64,000 nucleotides of DNA from Domibacillus antri (lineage in GTDB: Bacteria; Bacillota; Bacilli; Bacillales; Domibacillaceae), in contig NZ_MSDU01000027.1 of assembly GCF_001936625.1 (NCBI RefSeq), positions 1 through 64,000 of the forward strand. Reading direction: 5' to 3'. Positions 45,361-54,020 of this stretch are shown here, piece by piece; the first letter of the stretch is position 1; each line of letters begins with the position of its first letter. The position numbers were made by a program, and so were the translations under genes. Under the pieces are notes generated by a model. It searched no databases, was not told where the DNA came from, and saw nothing but the letters and a program-made list of their open reading frames with translations.

Positions 45361-46256
45361 CGAACCGCCTCTTCCTCATGATGATGGTCATGGTCATGAT
45401 CGTGGTGATGATGATCATGGCCGTCGTGATCATGATGATGGTGGTGATGGTGGTGTTCACCCGCTTCGAAGCGATATTGACACGTATCACAGTTCATGGC
45501 AACGGACTCACCGAGCGCTTCATCCATCCGGTCCGCAATAATCGTTTTCAGCTTTGGATGGAAGCCGAAATAATCCGCTAATGTAAATTCGATGTGAGGA
45601 TATTGTGTGTTAAATGTGACAATATCTTCTTCAATTCTTTTAATAAGCACACCTGTAAATAAAAAGTACGGCAATATCGTAATCTTTTTCACACCAAGTT
45701 TATTTGCTTTTTCAACCGCCTGTGGAAGTGACGGCTTCGTTACACCGTAAAAAGCCGGCTCAACGGTTTCAAAGGAGGTTTTTTCCCACAAAATGCGGGC
45801 AATTTTGCATAAATCACTGTTCGCATCCGCATCACTTCCACCGCGTCCAAGCAAAATGACCGCATCATCTTCCGCTGCTTCATCCGGGTTCACCCCGGCA
45901 TCCTGCAGGCGGTCACGCAAAATCACCGATGTTTCGTAATGAATGCCGATCGGTTTTCCGTATGTAAAGGCAACATCAGGATACTGCGCTTTCGCCGCAT
46001 CAATGGCAGCCGGAATATGAATCTTCGAATGACCGGCAGGCAATAACATGAGCGGAATAAGCGCGATTGATGTCGCCCCTTTTTCCACACAGTTTTGGAT
46101 GCCTTTTTCAATACCCGGACGCGCAAATTCCAAAAAGCACGTTTCGTATAGGACTAATGGATTCAATTCAGGCAAAAACTCCTTCACAAACTGTAAAATT
46201 TGCTCATTTCCTTCCGGGTCTCTGCTTCCGTGTCCGACAAATAGTACTGCTTTCAT
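45357..46256 (-). CDS. cbiX: Sirohydrochlorin cobaltochelatase with His/Asp-rich tail
   Basis: Inserts cobalt into sirohydrochlorin. 299 residues: two ferrochelatase-like halves (FVGHGSRDPEGNEQ; VILLGRGGSDADANSD), then CDTCQYRF, a possible Fe-S ligand pair as in B. megaterium CbiX, and a final tail of about 28 residues that is almost all His and Asp. The tail may store cobalt for insertion. The underlying DNA is a GAT/CAT repeat (45380-45456). Confidence 0.93.
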   Translation of the reverse strand: MKAVLFVGHGSRDPEGNEQILQFVKEFLPELNPLVLYETCFLEFARPGIEKGIQNCVEKGATSIALIPLMLLPAGHSKIHIPAAIDAAKAQYPDVAFTYGKPIGIHYETSVILRDRLQDAGVNPDEAAEDDAVILLGRGGSDADANSDLCKIARILWEKTSFETVEPAFYGVTKPSLPQAVEKANKLGVKKITILPYFLFTGVLIKRIEEDIVTFNTQYPHIEFTLADYFGFHPKLKTIIADRMDEALGESVAMNCDTCQYRFEAGEHHHHHHHHDHDGHDHHHHDHDHDHHHEEEAVR

Positions 46257-46268
46257 TTTTTCTCCCCC

Positions 46269-47843
46269 TTATTCACCGCACGGCATCGGTTCAACGTCCG
46301 GCACCGGTGTTTCTCTATGCTCAAACCCTTCGACCACTCCAACCCGCTTAAAGTATTTGAAAAATCGTTCATTCGGATGGCCTGACTCTTTGTATTCTTC
46401 AACAATGCGCGTCAGCATCGGCACGACTTTATCCGGCGCGATGCCTTCTGCCACATAAACGCCCGGATGCGCGGTCCGGCTGACGACTTTTGCACCTAAA
46501 AACAAATCAAATGCGCCTTTCCGGTACACAATGCCGATATCTTCATTAACCGCTCCATAGCAGGCCATTCCGCAGCCATTCACACCGATGCGCAATTCTT
46601 TTGGCACACTCATGCCGCCGAGATCCTCCCGCAGCTGCTCTGTATAAGGAATCGCATCGCTTTTTTCGCCGTTACAGAAATCACATGCTTTAATCGTCAC
46701 AACATCACCGACCGGTGCAAGATCAAGCCCAGCTTCACGTAATTTGTTAATGATTGGCGCCGGATCGCTTACTTCTGTCTTCAGGATCACGTAATGGTGC
46801 GGCGTATATTCAATGGTGCCTTGTTCACCTGCTGCTTCTGACAAAGCGATTAACTGCTGCGGAGAAAAGTGCTTATTCACCACTCCCGGACTAACAGCCG
46901 CTTCAAAGATCGATTTCACTTCCGGCGGCGCATTTTTTTGTTTTTCAACAGCCGCGAGTGCTTTTAATCCAAGTTCTTGCAACGGCTTCTTTGTTTCGGC
47001 CGATTCGGATTGTCCGCCGTGGAGCGCCCAAGGCTCATTTTCCGGACGAAGCCGTTCATGCGGACGAAGCGGCTGATTTTCTTCCGTCAGTGTATATTTG
47101 CGTGTGTAGCCCCGCGGTGTAATCATCAGTCCGTCATAAAAGAATGTCGTGGAGTTGCCGATAATAACGGTTGTCAGCATGCCGATGTCGTGATCGAGCA
47201 TCTCGGACAGCGTAGTCATCGTGACTTCCTCTCGGTCACGGTACGCACTTTTGACAAGGCCGACTGGTGTTTCCGGTGACCGGTATTTTAGTAAAATACG
47301 CTGCGCCTCTTCAATCTGCTTTGTGCGGCGGCCGCTTTTCGGGTTGTACAAAGCGATGACAAAGTCAGCGGCGCCGGCTGCATCAATCCGGCGTTCAATC
47401 AGTTCCCACGGCGTCAGATGATCGCTCAAGCTGATCGTACAGGCATCATGCATAATAGGTGCACCGAGAAGCGATGCACAGGAATTAATCGCAGAAATGC
47501 CCGGAATAATTTCAACTTTAATACCTGTCTTCCGATTCCAGCCCTGTTCAGCGAGTACTTCATAGACGAGGCCGGCCATTCCGTATACCCCCGCGTCGCC
47601 GCTTGAGATGACCGAAACGGTTTTGCCGCGTTCTGCCTGTTTCACTGCTGCCTGCGCGCGGCTTACTTCTTCACTCATCCCGGTGCTGATCACTTCTTTT
47701 CCTTCGATCAGAGGCGCAACGAGTTCCATGTACGTTTTGTAACCAATGACATAATCACTGTCTTTTAATGCTTTTTTTGCCCGATCGGTTATGTGGTCTT
47801 CATGACCAGGTCCAAATCCGACAACATATAATGTTCCCGTCAT
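46269..47843 (-). CDS. cbiH60: Cobalt-precorrin-3B C17-methyltransferase fused to a reductase-like Fe-S domain (CbiH60)
   Basis: 524 residues. N-terminal CbiH part to about residue 245 (YVVGFGPGHEDHITDRAKKA; SSGDAGVYGMAGLVYEV; IIPGISAINSCASLLGAPI), then a linker and a half sulfite/nitrite-reductase-like domain with CDFCNG and GVNGCGMACYGAVNED. B. megaterium has the same fusion, CbiH60, which carries out ring contraction with an Fe-S cluster. Confidence 0.93.
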   Translation of the reverse strand: MTGTLYVVGFGPGHEDHITDRAKKALKDSDYVIGYKTYMELVAPLIEGKEVISTGMSEEVSRAQAAVKQAERGKTVSVISSGDAGVYGMAGLVYEVLAEQGWNRKTGIKVEIIPGISAINSCASLLGAPIMHDACTISLSDHLTPWELIERRIDAAGAADFVIALYNPKSGRRTKQIEEAQRILLKYRSPETPVGLVKSAYRDREEVTMTTLSEMLDHDIGMLTTVIIGNSTTFFYDGLMITPRGYTRKYTLTEENQPLRPHERLRPENEPWALHGGQSESAETKKPLQELGLKALAAVEKQKNAPPEVKSIFEAAVSPGVVNKHFSPQQLIALSEAAGEQGTIEYTPHHYVILKTEVSDPAPIINKLREAGLDLAPVGDVVTIKACDFCNGEKSDAIPYTEQLREDLGGMSVPKELRIGVNGCGMACYGAVNEDIGIVYRKGAFDLFLGAKVVSRTAHPGVYVAEGIAPDKVVPMLTRIVEEYKESGHPNERFFKYFKRVGVVEGFEHRETPVPDVEPMPCGE

Positions 47844-48211
47844 TTCTTTTCACCTTTTTCTGTTCCTTTAAAACGGTTGTTTAGCAGCTTCATGCCGTCC
47901 CCTGAACGTTCATAAGCAATCCATTCTTTCACTGGCTTGCCGTTTTGCAAGTGACTTTCCACCATCTCTTTTGACCGTTCTTCATCCATTTCAAAATACC
48001 AGTCCGCTTCCGGATATACAATGACGACACAGCCGTCTTTGCAGCGCCCGTTGCAGCGTGTTCTCGTTGTATGTACTTTTGCATCCAGGTCGAGTTTTGT
48101 GATTTCATCCCGAATCGCCTGCGTCACCTCTTCGCCGCCTTTTCTCATGCAAGTCGAGCCATTACAAATTAATACATGACGGTTCATTTCGGTTAAATTC
48201 CACGTTGCCAA
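47840..48211 (-). CDS. cbiW: CbiW-like thioredoxin-fold [2Fe-2S] ferredoxin
   Basis: 123 residues from the TTG at 48211 (AAAGGAG eight bases upstream). Cluster ligands lie in CNGSTCMRKGG and RTRCNGRCKDGCVV, the thioredoxin-like ferredoxin pattern. It is the first gene of the cobalamin operon, the position of cbiW in B. megaterium, and could supply electrons to CbiH60 or CbiJ. Translation starts just past the riboswitch terminator. Confidence 0.85.
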   Translation of the reverse strand: MATWNLTEMNRHVLICNGSTCMRKGGEEVTQAIRDEITKLDLDAKVHTTRTRCNGRCKDGCVVIVYPEADWYFEMDEERSKEMVESHLQNGKPVKEWIAYERSGDGMKLLNNRFKGTEKGEKK

Positions 48212-48237
48212 TGCGATCACTCCTTTTTTAAAAATGC

Positions 48238-48271
48238 AAAAAGCCCCCGCTTCTTCAGTGGAAGCAGGGGC
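48238..48271 (-). terminator. Riboswitch-controlled terminator of the cob operon
   Basis: GCCCCCGCTTC (48243-48253) pairs with GAAGCAGGGGC (48261-48271) with one mismatch; minus strand continues TTTTT. It sits between the B12 aptamer and cbiW, so B12 binding should cause early termination. Confidence 0.85.
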
Positions 48272-48345
48272 AATAAATCGCAAAAAAAGAGCCAGCAATG
48301 CGCATTCATCCCGTTCTTCCCGCCGAAGAATGATGTTCAGGCATT

Positions 48346-48520
48346 AAAAGCAGGTCTCCTGGCTTGCGTATCACTTTACTTTCATCCCCTTCCCGGTTCT
48401 TAGGCCAGTGGTTATTGGATGATTTCATCGCGCTTACAGTAGCGGGGGCTGCATCGGATTCACACCGATTTCCCTATTATCCCGGACGTAAACACTCCGG
48501 GCACTCTTAATGTTCGATAT
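48346..48520 (-). promoter_or_regulatory. Cobalamin (B12) riboswitch
   Basis: On the minus strand, in order: GGGAAATCGGTGTGAATCC, GCAGCCCCCGCTACTGT, CCACTGG and the B12 box AAGCCAGGAGACCTGC (48365-48350). These are the conserved blocks of the cobalamin aptamer. It precedes the terminator and the 15-gene corrin and cobalt uptake operon. Confidence 0.95.
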
Positions 48521-48623
48521 GCAGTTTTGTTATTATGTTCAAGATTAGCAGGAAACTTACTAGTTTGACAAGTGAAAATTAAGTACTTCTTCCAAAACAA
48601 AACGACACAGCCATTAATATAGT

Positions 48624-48647
48624 AAAAAAAGCGTCAATTTCGACGCT
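48624..48647 (-). terminator. Terminator of the pirin gene
   Basis: AGCGTC (48630-48635) pairs with GACGCT (48642-48647), minus strand followed by seven T. Confidence 0.7.
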
Positions 48648-48679
48648 ATTTTAACAGCCGCTGTCTCAGGCCGTCTTAT

Positions 48680-49489
48680 TTATTTTGCCTCCGGACCAAA
48701 TTTGCCAGCTTGATAGTCCAAAAAAGCTTGGCGAATCTCCTCCTGTGTATTCATAACAAATGGACCGTGGGCGACAATGGGATCCCCATGCGGTTCACCG
48801 GTATAAATAAGCACTTTGGAGCGTTCTTCTGCCTTCATTTGAATGGCATGCCCTTTCGTTAACACTGCCGCCTGTCCTTTTTCCAGCACGCTTTCATTCT
48901 CTCCAAAGACGCAGCGGCCGTCAAGCATATATACAAATGCCTTGTGGTCCGGATTTAACTTATGGTTATATTGTCCATCCGCCGGCATGCTGATTTCGGC
49001 CATTGTGAAAGGAACAAGCGGTTTCATCGGCCCACCGTCACCGGCAAAGATGCGTACATGGGCCGTGCCGATTTTTTGCACCGGCACATCTTCTGCATAA
49101 ATGTCCTGATAAAAAGGATCTGAATTTTTTTGTGATGCGGGCAAATTGAGCCACAGCTGCAGTGAGTGAACGATATCACCTTCCACCGGCTCCTCCGCAT
49201 GACGCGCACCCGATCCCGCATTCATATACTGCACATCGCCGGCACCAAGAATGCCGCGTCCGCCTTTATTGTCAATATGTTCAAGACGGCCGTCGATCAC
49301 ATAGGTAATCGTTTGAAACCCTTTATGAGGGTGATCCCCGAATGTACCCCGCTTAAACCAGTCTTCTGCGAGCAAAATAAACGGGTCCATTTCCTGCATC
49401 CTATCAGGCGGCAGGACAAAAGCCTGCTGTACATGAGGAAATGACCTCTCATTAAATTGAACACTCCATGATTTCTTGATTTCAGCCAT
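48680..49489 (-). CDS. Pirin-family cupin protein
   Basis: 269 residues, two cupin domains. The metal site includes HPHKGFQT (residues 53-60) and ARHAEEP. Bacterial pirins act as quercetin dioxygenases or as regulatory partners of metabolic enzymes; which applies here is unknown. ATG at 49489 follows AAAGGGGAG. Single gene between its own terminator and the TetR gene. Confidence 0.88.
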   Translation of the reverse strand: MAEIKKSWSVQFNERSFPHVQQAFVLPPDRMQEMDPFILLAEDWFKRGTFGDHPHKGFQTITYVIDGRLEHIDNKGGRGILGAGDVQYMNAGSGARHAEEPVEGDIVHSLQLWLNLPASQKNSDPFYQDIYAEDVPVQKIGTAHVRIFAGDGGPMKPLVPFTMAEISMPADGQYNHKLNPDHKAFVYMLDGRCVFGENESVLEKGQAAVLTKGHAIQMKAEERSKVLIYTGEPHGDPIVAHGPFVMNTQEEIRQAFLDYQAGKFGPEAK

Positions 49490-49581
49490 GATTCGATCTC
49501 CCCTTTCGTTATATTTATTATCGGCGCGATGGTGTCATTTGTCCAAAAGAAAGGACCGCCCGTCATGGACCGTCCTTTTCA

Positions 49582-50418
49582 TTAATCATTTACAAAATCG
49601 TGTATTAATGTTACGAGTTCTTCCCTATCTGTCACATTATTAAGTACTGCTTGAATGATATTAAGGCGCGGAGAAGACGCCCGCAGTTCATCCTGCAAAA
49701 ACGAGAGAAGCTCCTGCTGATCATCTGCAGCTGTTTCTTGCATGGCGCCGATTTTTTGCATCAGCACACTTTTTTTCTTTTCTCTGTTCAAAGCCATTTC
49801 CGGCTGCCACCTCTCGAGTATGCGTGAATCAAGGAGGCGGTCTTTCGTTTGCACGATGTCCCTTACTGCCGTTTCCACGCGGCGCATTGCATAGCGGATA
49901 ATCGCATTCAATTCCACCTGTTCTTCAGCCGCCATCAGAAAATGAACCGTGTTTTGAACAACGCCATACAACGTGACGGCTAAATCCACTGAATACGGGC
50001 GTACATCTTCACCAAACAATTCAATGAGTCTTCGTTGCGTCCAGCGCAGTTCATTAAAATGATGCTGTTTGACAAATTTTTTCAGTTCCGCATCCTCCGA
50101 CACAAACACACCTTGAAAAAGAACAAACAAATTATTCTCCTTATTCACTTCCAGCTTCACTTTAATTTGCTCTACAAATGCTTCTTTATCGTGAACAGGC
50201 CGCCCTGCAAGCACCTCAGCCCGCCGCTCATTCGTTTCAAGATTGATTTTTTCAAAGATGCTCATCAGCAGCTCATTTTTTGACGGGAAATAATTATAAA
50301 ACGTCCCTTTGGAAATGCCGCTTTTCTCCAAAATATCCTGTACGGACGTCGCCGCATACCCTTTTTCAACAAAGAGAGCATGCGCGGCGGCCATCACCTT
50401 TTGTTTTCGTTCATTCAA
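49582..50418 (-). CDS. TetR-family regulator of the adjacent efflux gene
   Basis: 278 residues. N-terminal helix-turn-helix: AHALFVEKGYAATSVQDILE then KSGISKGTFYNYFPSKNELL. The long C-terminal domain is the ligand and dimer part. It diverges from an MFS exporter, the standard arrangement of a drug-responsive repressor and its target. The shared gap has inverted repeats. Confidence 0.88.
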   Translation of the reverse strand: MNERKQKVMAAAHALFVEKGYAATSVQDILEKSGISKGTFYNYFPSKNELLMSIFEKINLETNERRAEVLAGRPVHDKEAFVEQIKVKLEVNKENNLFVLFQGVFVSEDAELKKFVKQHHFNELRWTQRRLIELFGEDVRPYSVDLAVTLYGVVQNTVHFLMAAEEQVELNAIIRYAMRRVETAVRDIVQTKDRLLDSRILERWQPEMALNREKKKSVLMQKIGAMQETAADDQQELLSFLQDELRASSPRLNIIQAVLNNVTDREELVTLIHDFVND

Positions 50419-50536
50419 ATGACTACACTTCCTCTAATTTGGACTATCAGTCTAAGTATAGATTATCTAAAATTCTCTTCTATTTCAACCTTTGATAAAT
50501 CCGTTTATTTAATGGTTGATTTTTTTATACTATCGG

Positions 50537-50568
50537 TATAATATAAGTACCTGTTGAAACAACAGTAC
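50537..50568 (+). promoter_or_regulatory. Promoter and inverted repeat ahead of the MFS gene
   Basis: TATAAT at 50537-50542 is followed at the likely transcript start by GTACCTGTTG-AAA-CAACAGTAC (50547-50568), an inverted repeat with one unpaired C. Likely operator of the divergent TetR protein. A second small repeat, GACTATCAGTC, lies near 50443-50453 on the regulator side. Confidence 0.55.
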
Positions 50569-50602
50569 AAAAATTATACACCTGGTATGGGAGGGTCTTA
50601 TA

Positions 50603-52066
50603 TTGAATACACAGGGAATGACGGGGAAGCCGCCATACGCCATGATTGCCATTTTATTCGTCGGCGCATTCGTTTCTCTTTTAAATGAAACATTATTGAA
50701 CGTGGCACTTCCATCGATTATGAAAGATTTTGATGTATCCGCATCGTCCGTTCAATGGCTGTCAACCGGCTATATGCTTGTCAACGGTGTCTTAATTCCG
50801 GCAAGCGCATTTTTTATCCAAAAATTCACGAATCGGAAATTGTTTATTACAGCGATGGTGCTGTTTACTCTCGGCTCTGTTCTCGCGACACTGGCGCCAT
50901 CATTTGGTGTTTTGCTTGCAGCCCGTATGATCCAGGCATCGGGGTCAGCGATTATGATGCCGCTTTTAATGAACGTCATGCTTGCCAGCTTTCCGATAGA
51001 ACGACGAGGGGCCGCCATGGGGATTTTCGGTCTTGTCATGATTACAGCACCGGCTATAGGTCCAACACTGTCCGGCTGGCTGATTGAACATTATACATGG
51101 CGTACATTATTTGACGTCGTCATTCCAATTGCTGTCATGACGCTATTGTTTGCCATTTTCAAATTAAAAAATATCACGACGCAGCGCCATATTAAATTAG
51201 ATGTCTCTTCGCTTATTTTATCGAGTATCGGGTTCGGCGGTATTTTGTACGGATTCAGTTCAGCTGGTGAAAAGGGCTGGGACTCTATTCACGTATACGG
51301 TGCGATTGCGTCCGGCGTGATTGGTCTTGTACTCTTCATTTGGCGCCAAATGCGTTTGGACGAACCGCTGCTTGAGTTCCGCATTTACAGGTATCCCATG
51401 TTCGCTTTATCTTCAGCCATTTCTGTTGTGCTGGCTATGGCGATGTTTTCAGCGATGCTTTTAATGCCGATTTACGTGCAGACCATCCGCGGTATTTCAC
51501 CGCTTCATTCGGGTCTCTTAATGCTGCCGGGTGCGCTCGCAATGGGAATTATGTCGCCGATCACCGGGAAATTGTTCGATAAATTCGGCGCCCGCATTTT
51601 AGCCGTGACCGGTCTATCCATTATGATTGCCACAACCTTTATGTTCAGCAATTTAACAATGGATACGGAATACAGCTATATTATGTTTATTTACACATTG
51701 CGGATGTTTGGCATGTCCATGGTGATGATGCCGGTGATGACAAATGGGCTGAACCAGCTGCCGCAAAGCATGAACCCTCATGGCACCGCGATGAATAACA
51801 CGCTGCAGCAAGTATCCGGTGCGGTCGGCTCTGCCTTCTTGGTCACACTTATGCAAAATCGGACCGAGTCAGAAATGGAAAGGTTATCCGAGTCAGCTGC
51901 TGACCCTGCCGCTATGGCAAATATCGCAAATAAAGCGATGTTAAACGGCATTAACTTCTCATTCACGATTTCCATTTTCATTGCCATTATCGCGCTGATC
52001 CTTTCTTTTTTTATGAAACGTGTAACTCCATCGAAAGAACCAATCAAACAACAGTCTGCCGGATAA
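50603..52066 (+). CDS. MFS multidrug exporter, DHA2 (14-segment) type
   Basis: 487 residues with about 14 membrane segments. Motif A region LLAARMIQASGSAIMMPLLM and motif C-like ITAPAIGPTLSGWLIEHYTW are typical of DHA2 drug/H+ antiporters (LmrB/EmrB group). TTG start at 50603 with GGGAGGG upstream. Probably controlled by the divergent TetR protein. Confidence 0.9.
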   Translation: MNTQGMTGKPPYAMIAILFVGAFVSLLNETLLNVALPSIMKDFDVSASSVQWLSTGYMLVNGVLIPASAFFIQKFTNRKLFITAMVLFTLGSVLATLAPSFGVLLAARMIQASGSAIMMPLLMNVMLASFPIERRGAAMGIFGLVMITAPAIGPTLSGWLIEHYTWRTLFDVVIPIAVMTLLFAIFKLKNITTQRHIKLDVSSLILSSIGFGGILYGFSSAGEKGWDSIHVYGAIASGVIGLVLFIWRQMRLDEPLLEFRIYRYPMFALSSAISVVLAMAMFSAMLLMPIYVQTIRGISPLHSGLLMLPGALAMGIMSPITGKLFDKFGARILAVTGLSIMIATTFMFSNLTMDTEYSYIMFIYTLRMFGMSMVMMPVMTNGLNQLPQSMNPHGTAMNNTLQQVSGAVGSAFLVTLMQNRTESEMERLSESAADPAAMANIANKAMLNGINFSFTISIFIAIIALILSFFMKRVTPSKEPIKQQSAG

Positions 52067-52072
52067 AAAAAC

Positions 52073-52109
52073 AGGGGTCTGTCTCAAAAGATTATCGAGA
52101 CAGACCCCT
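52073..52109 (+). terminator. Terminator of the MFS gene
   Basis: GGGGTCTGTCTC pairs perfectly with GAGACAGACCCC around an 11-base loop, followed by TTTCTCATTTTT. Confidence 0.85.
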
Positions 52110-52122
52110 TTCTCATTTTTCA

Positions 52123-52184
52123 GCCGGATTTCTTACACTTTGGGCCGGATTTTCTAGTTTTTGGCCGAATTCCTATCCATTCGG
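52123..52184. repeat. Three degenerate 21-base tandem repeats
   Basis: Units GCCGGATTTCTTACACTTTG (52123), GCCGGATTTTCTAGTTTTTG (52144) and GCCGAATTCCTATCCATTCG (52164), each closing with G. Further GGCCG/CGGCC pieces continue to about 52250. They lie between an MFS terminator and a deletion scar. Confidence 0.55.
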
Positions 52185-52295
52185 TCTTCAAGAAGCGGAA
52201 TCCGGCTTTCATATCGATAGATCGGCTTAAATGACGCACAGAATCGGCCTTCCCCCATTACTTGCGGGGACAGCCTTGTCTGGTTTTCTGATTAT

Positions 52296-52490
52296 TTAAT
52301 CATTGTGATGACCAAAGCGGCCAATATGAGCAATCTCATTAAACGGTAAATGTTTTTTCTGTTTTGGCTCCGCGCCGATATGACCGATCCCGATAACGGC
52401 TAAAATACGGCGGTCATACGGGATGCCAAGCGCTTTACGGACGTGTGATTCACGTTTTTCGGATTCTTTTTCATCAAAAAATCGCTTGAA
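52296..52490 (-). pseudogene. 3' remnant of a nitroreductase-family gene
   Basis: Reading leftward, about 63 codons: ESHVRKALGIPYDRRILAVI, GIGHIGAEPKQKKHLPFNEI, AHIGRFGHHND, stop at 52298-52296. This is the C-terminal end of an FMN-dependent nitroreductase (HLPFNEIAH...GRFGH). Upstream in frame is a TAA, and no start or 5' part is present. The rest has been lost at the junction near 52.49 kb. Confidence 0.75.
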
Positions 52491-52919
52491 AAGTTAGAGC
52501 ATTTGCGAAATGGCGTCGATCCGGCGACGCTGAAAGCCACCTATGATCAAATGTATCACCGGTCTATTAAAGGGAAAAAGGAAGATGTGCTGATACAGCC
52601 GTTGACCGAAATAAATGGGATTCACCGTAATGGGGATGGCTATTTGCTCGACTGCAGACAATGGCAGGAAGACCTTTCGTTTCAATACCCGGTCGACCGC
52701 GTTGTAATGGCGACCGGATACAAACCACATCTTCCGGATTGGCTGATGGCAATGAAGGAAGAAATAGAATGGGAGGATGAGAAATTCTTCCGTATCCATG
52801 ATGATTATCGAATCGTGTTTAAAGATAACCGGCCGAATCAACTATTCACTTTGACAAACCTCGAACTCGCTGCCGGAACAGGCGCCACGAATCTTGGTTT
52901 ATCGGTCCGGCGCAACTAA
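52491..52919 (+). pseudogene. 3' remnant of a lysine/ornithine N-monooxygenase (SidA/IucD family)
   Basis: About 140 codons reading rightward. VVMATGYKPHLPDWL is the ATGY motif that marks this flavoprotein family, and LTNLELAAGTGATNLGLSVR is its C-terminal end. The normal protein is about 430 residues; the FAD- and NADPH-binding N-terminal two thirds are missing. The gene would have made hydroxamate siderophore precursors. The 5' end stops at the junction with the nitroreductase remnant. Confidence 0.75.
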
Positions 52920-53024
52920 GTCATTTTAAATGCGATAGCAGGCTGCGAACTGTTTAAACTTGTCCCCGATACTGTCTTTCAAAATTTCTCTGTCCATCTT
53001 ATTGGAGAAGCTATTTTTAACGAT

Positions 53025-53060
53025 AAAAAGGCCCCTTCCAAATAGATTGGAAGGGAGCCC
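53025..53060 (-). terminator. Terminator of the CAP-domain gene
   Basis: GGCCCCTTCCAA pairs with TTGGAAGGGAGCC (one bulge); minus strand reads into TTTTT. Confidence 0.8.
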
Positions 53061-53066
53061 TCGTTA

Positions 53067-53738
53067 TTATTTTCCTATAAACATTTGTGTCCAGTGCCCG
53101 TCTACATAACCAACACCAATGTGTGTGAAGTCGGAGCTTAAAATATTTTTACGGTGACCGTCGCTGTTCATCCAGGCATTCATTACTTCTTCCGGCGTTT
53201 TTTGTCCTTTTGCGATATTTTCACCGGCTGTTTTGTACGTAATGCCGAATTGTTTCATCATATCAAACGGCGAACCGTATGTCGGTGATTGATGAGAGAA
53301 ATAGCCTTTATCCTTCATATCTTGTGATTTTGTACGCGCAACGTCACTCAACTTCTTATCCAGCTGAAGCGGTTTAACCCCTTGCTTCGCGCGCTCTTTG
53401 TTTACTAGTTCGAACACTTGCTGTTCAAAAGCACTCACACTGCCAGCTTCTGCTTTTTGTTCAGCTGGCTGCGGCTGCTGTGTTTCTGTTTTCGGCTGTG
53501 AAGGCTGTGCTGCTGGTGCTTTTGCTTGAGCAGCAGGCGCTTTTGCTTGTACGGATGGCTGTTGAATTTTAATATTATATTTCTTTAATAATTCTTCTAA
53601 ATTGACCTGTTGTACATTTTGCGTCTGCTTATACACGTCGACATTGCATGAAGGTGCTGCAGCTTCAGCTTGTCCTGCAGTGAAGAGTCCTAATGTAACG
53701 GCACCGGCGATGGCGGCCATACGAATATTCTTTTTCAT
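53067..53738 (-). CDS. Secreted CAP (SCP/PR1)-domain protein, YkwD-like
   Basis: 223 residues: signal peptide MKKNIRMAAIAGAVTLGLFT to GQAEAAA, a short region, a low-complexity linker (AKAPAAQ repeated, then PSQPKTETQQPQ), and a C-terminal CAP domain (FELVNKERAKQGVKPLQLDK; KGYFSHQSPTYGSPF; NIAKGQKTPEEVMNAWMNSD; GHRKNILSSDFTHIGVGY). The ATG at 53738 follows AGGAGGAA. Resembles B. subtilis YkwD; function unknown, surface-exposed. A structured leader may precede it. Confidence 0.9.
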   Translation of the reverse strand: MKKNIRMAAIAGAVTLGLFTAGQAEAAAPSCNVDVYKQTQNVQQVNLEELLKKYNIKIQQPSVQAKAPAAQAKAPAAQPSQPKTETQQPQPAEQKAEAGSVSAFEQQVFELVNKERAKQGVKPLQLDKKLSDVARTKSQDMKDKGYFSHQSPTYGSPFDMMKQFGITYKTAGENIAKGQKTPEEVMNAWMNSDGHRKNILSSDFTHIGVGYVDGHWTQMFIGK

Positions 53739-53754
53739 GATGAAAATTCCTCCT

Positions 53755-53935
53755 AAAGGTAGTTGTTTATATTGGTGCATTCGAATGTCTTCCCGGGTTG
53801 CCCATTCATTGTTGCATGAATTTTTTCTGGGCTCAATGGATTTTGGCATGGCAAATTTCCCTACCAATTGAAAATGGTAGTTTCCTATAATCGCCACCCT
53901 TCTAATCGTTGCTCCAATGCCGCATAGAGCATATG
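53755..53935 (-). promoter_or_regulatory. Candidate structured 5' leader of the CAP-domain gene
   Basis: On the minus strand CTACC pairs with GGTAG, and GCCC with GGGC around an ATTCAT/ATGAAT stem, followed by an ACCCGGG segment. About 180 bases without a supported gene. It may be a riboswitch-like element, but I could not match it to a known class. Confidence 0.35.
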
Positions 53936-53993
53936 AAAATTTATCCATATTTTTTGAGGTAACAAAACTGTAATATAGTATCATGAACGTTAC

Positions 53994-54020
53994 AAAAAAA
54001 AGCACCTGAAAAAGGTGCCT
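53994..54020 (-). terminator. Terminator of the amidase_6 gene
   Basis: AGCACCT pairs with AGGTGCC around GAAAA; minus strand continues TTTTTTT. It touches the stop codon. Confidence 0.75.

Noticed and set aside
45380-45460. CRISPR-like or satellite repeat (GAT/CAT runs)
   Set aside because: Simple codon repeats for the His/Asp tail of CbiX; no spacers or regular repeat units.
53739-54005. Long N-terminal extension of the CAP-domain protein
   Set aside because: The signal peptide starts at 53738 with AGGAGGAA in front; upstream codons would bury it.
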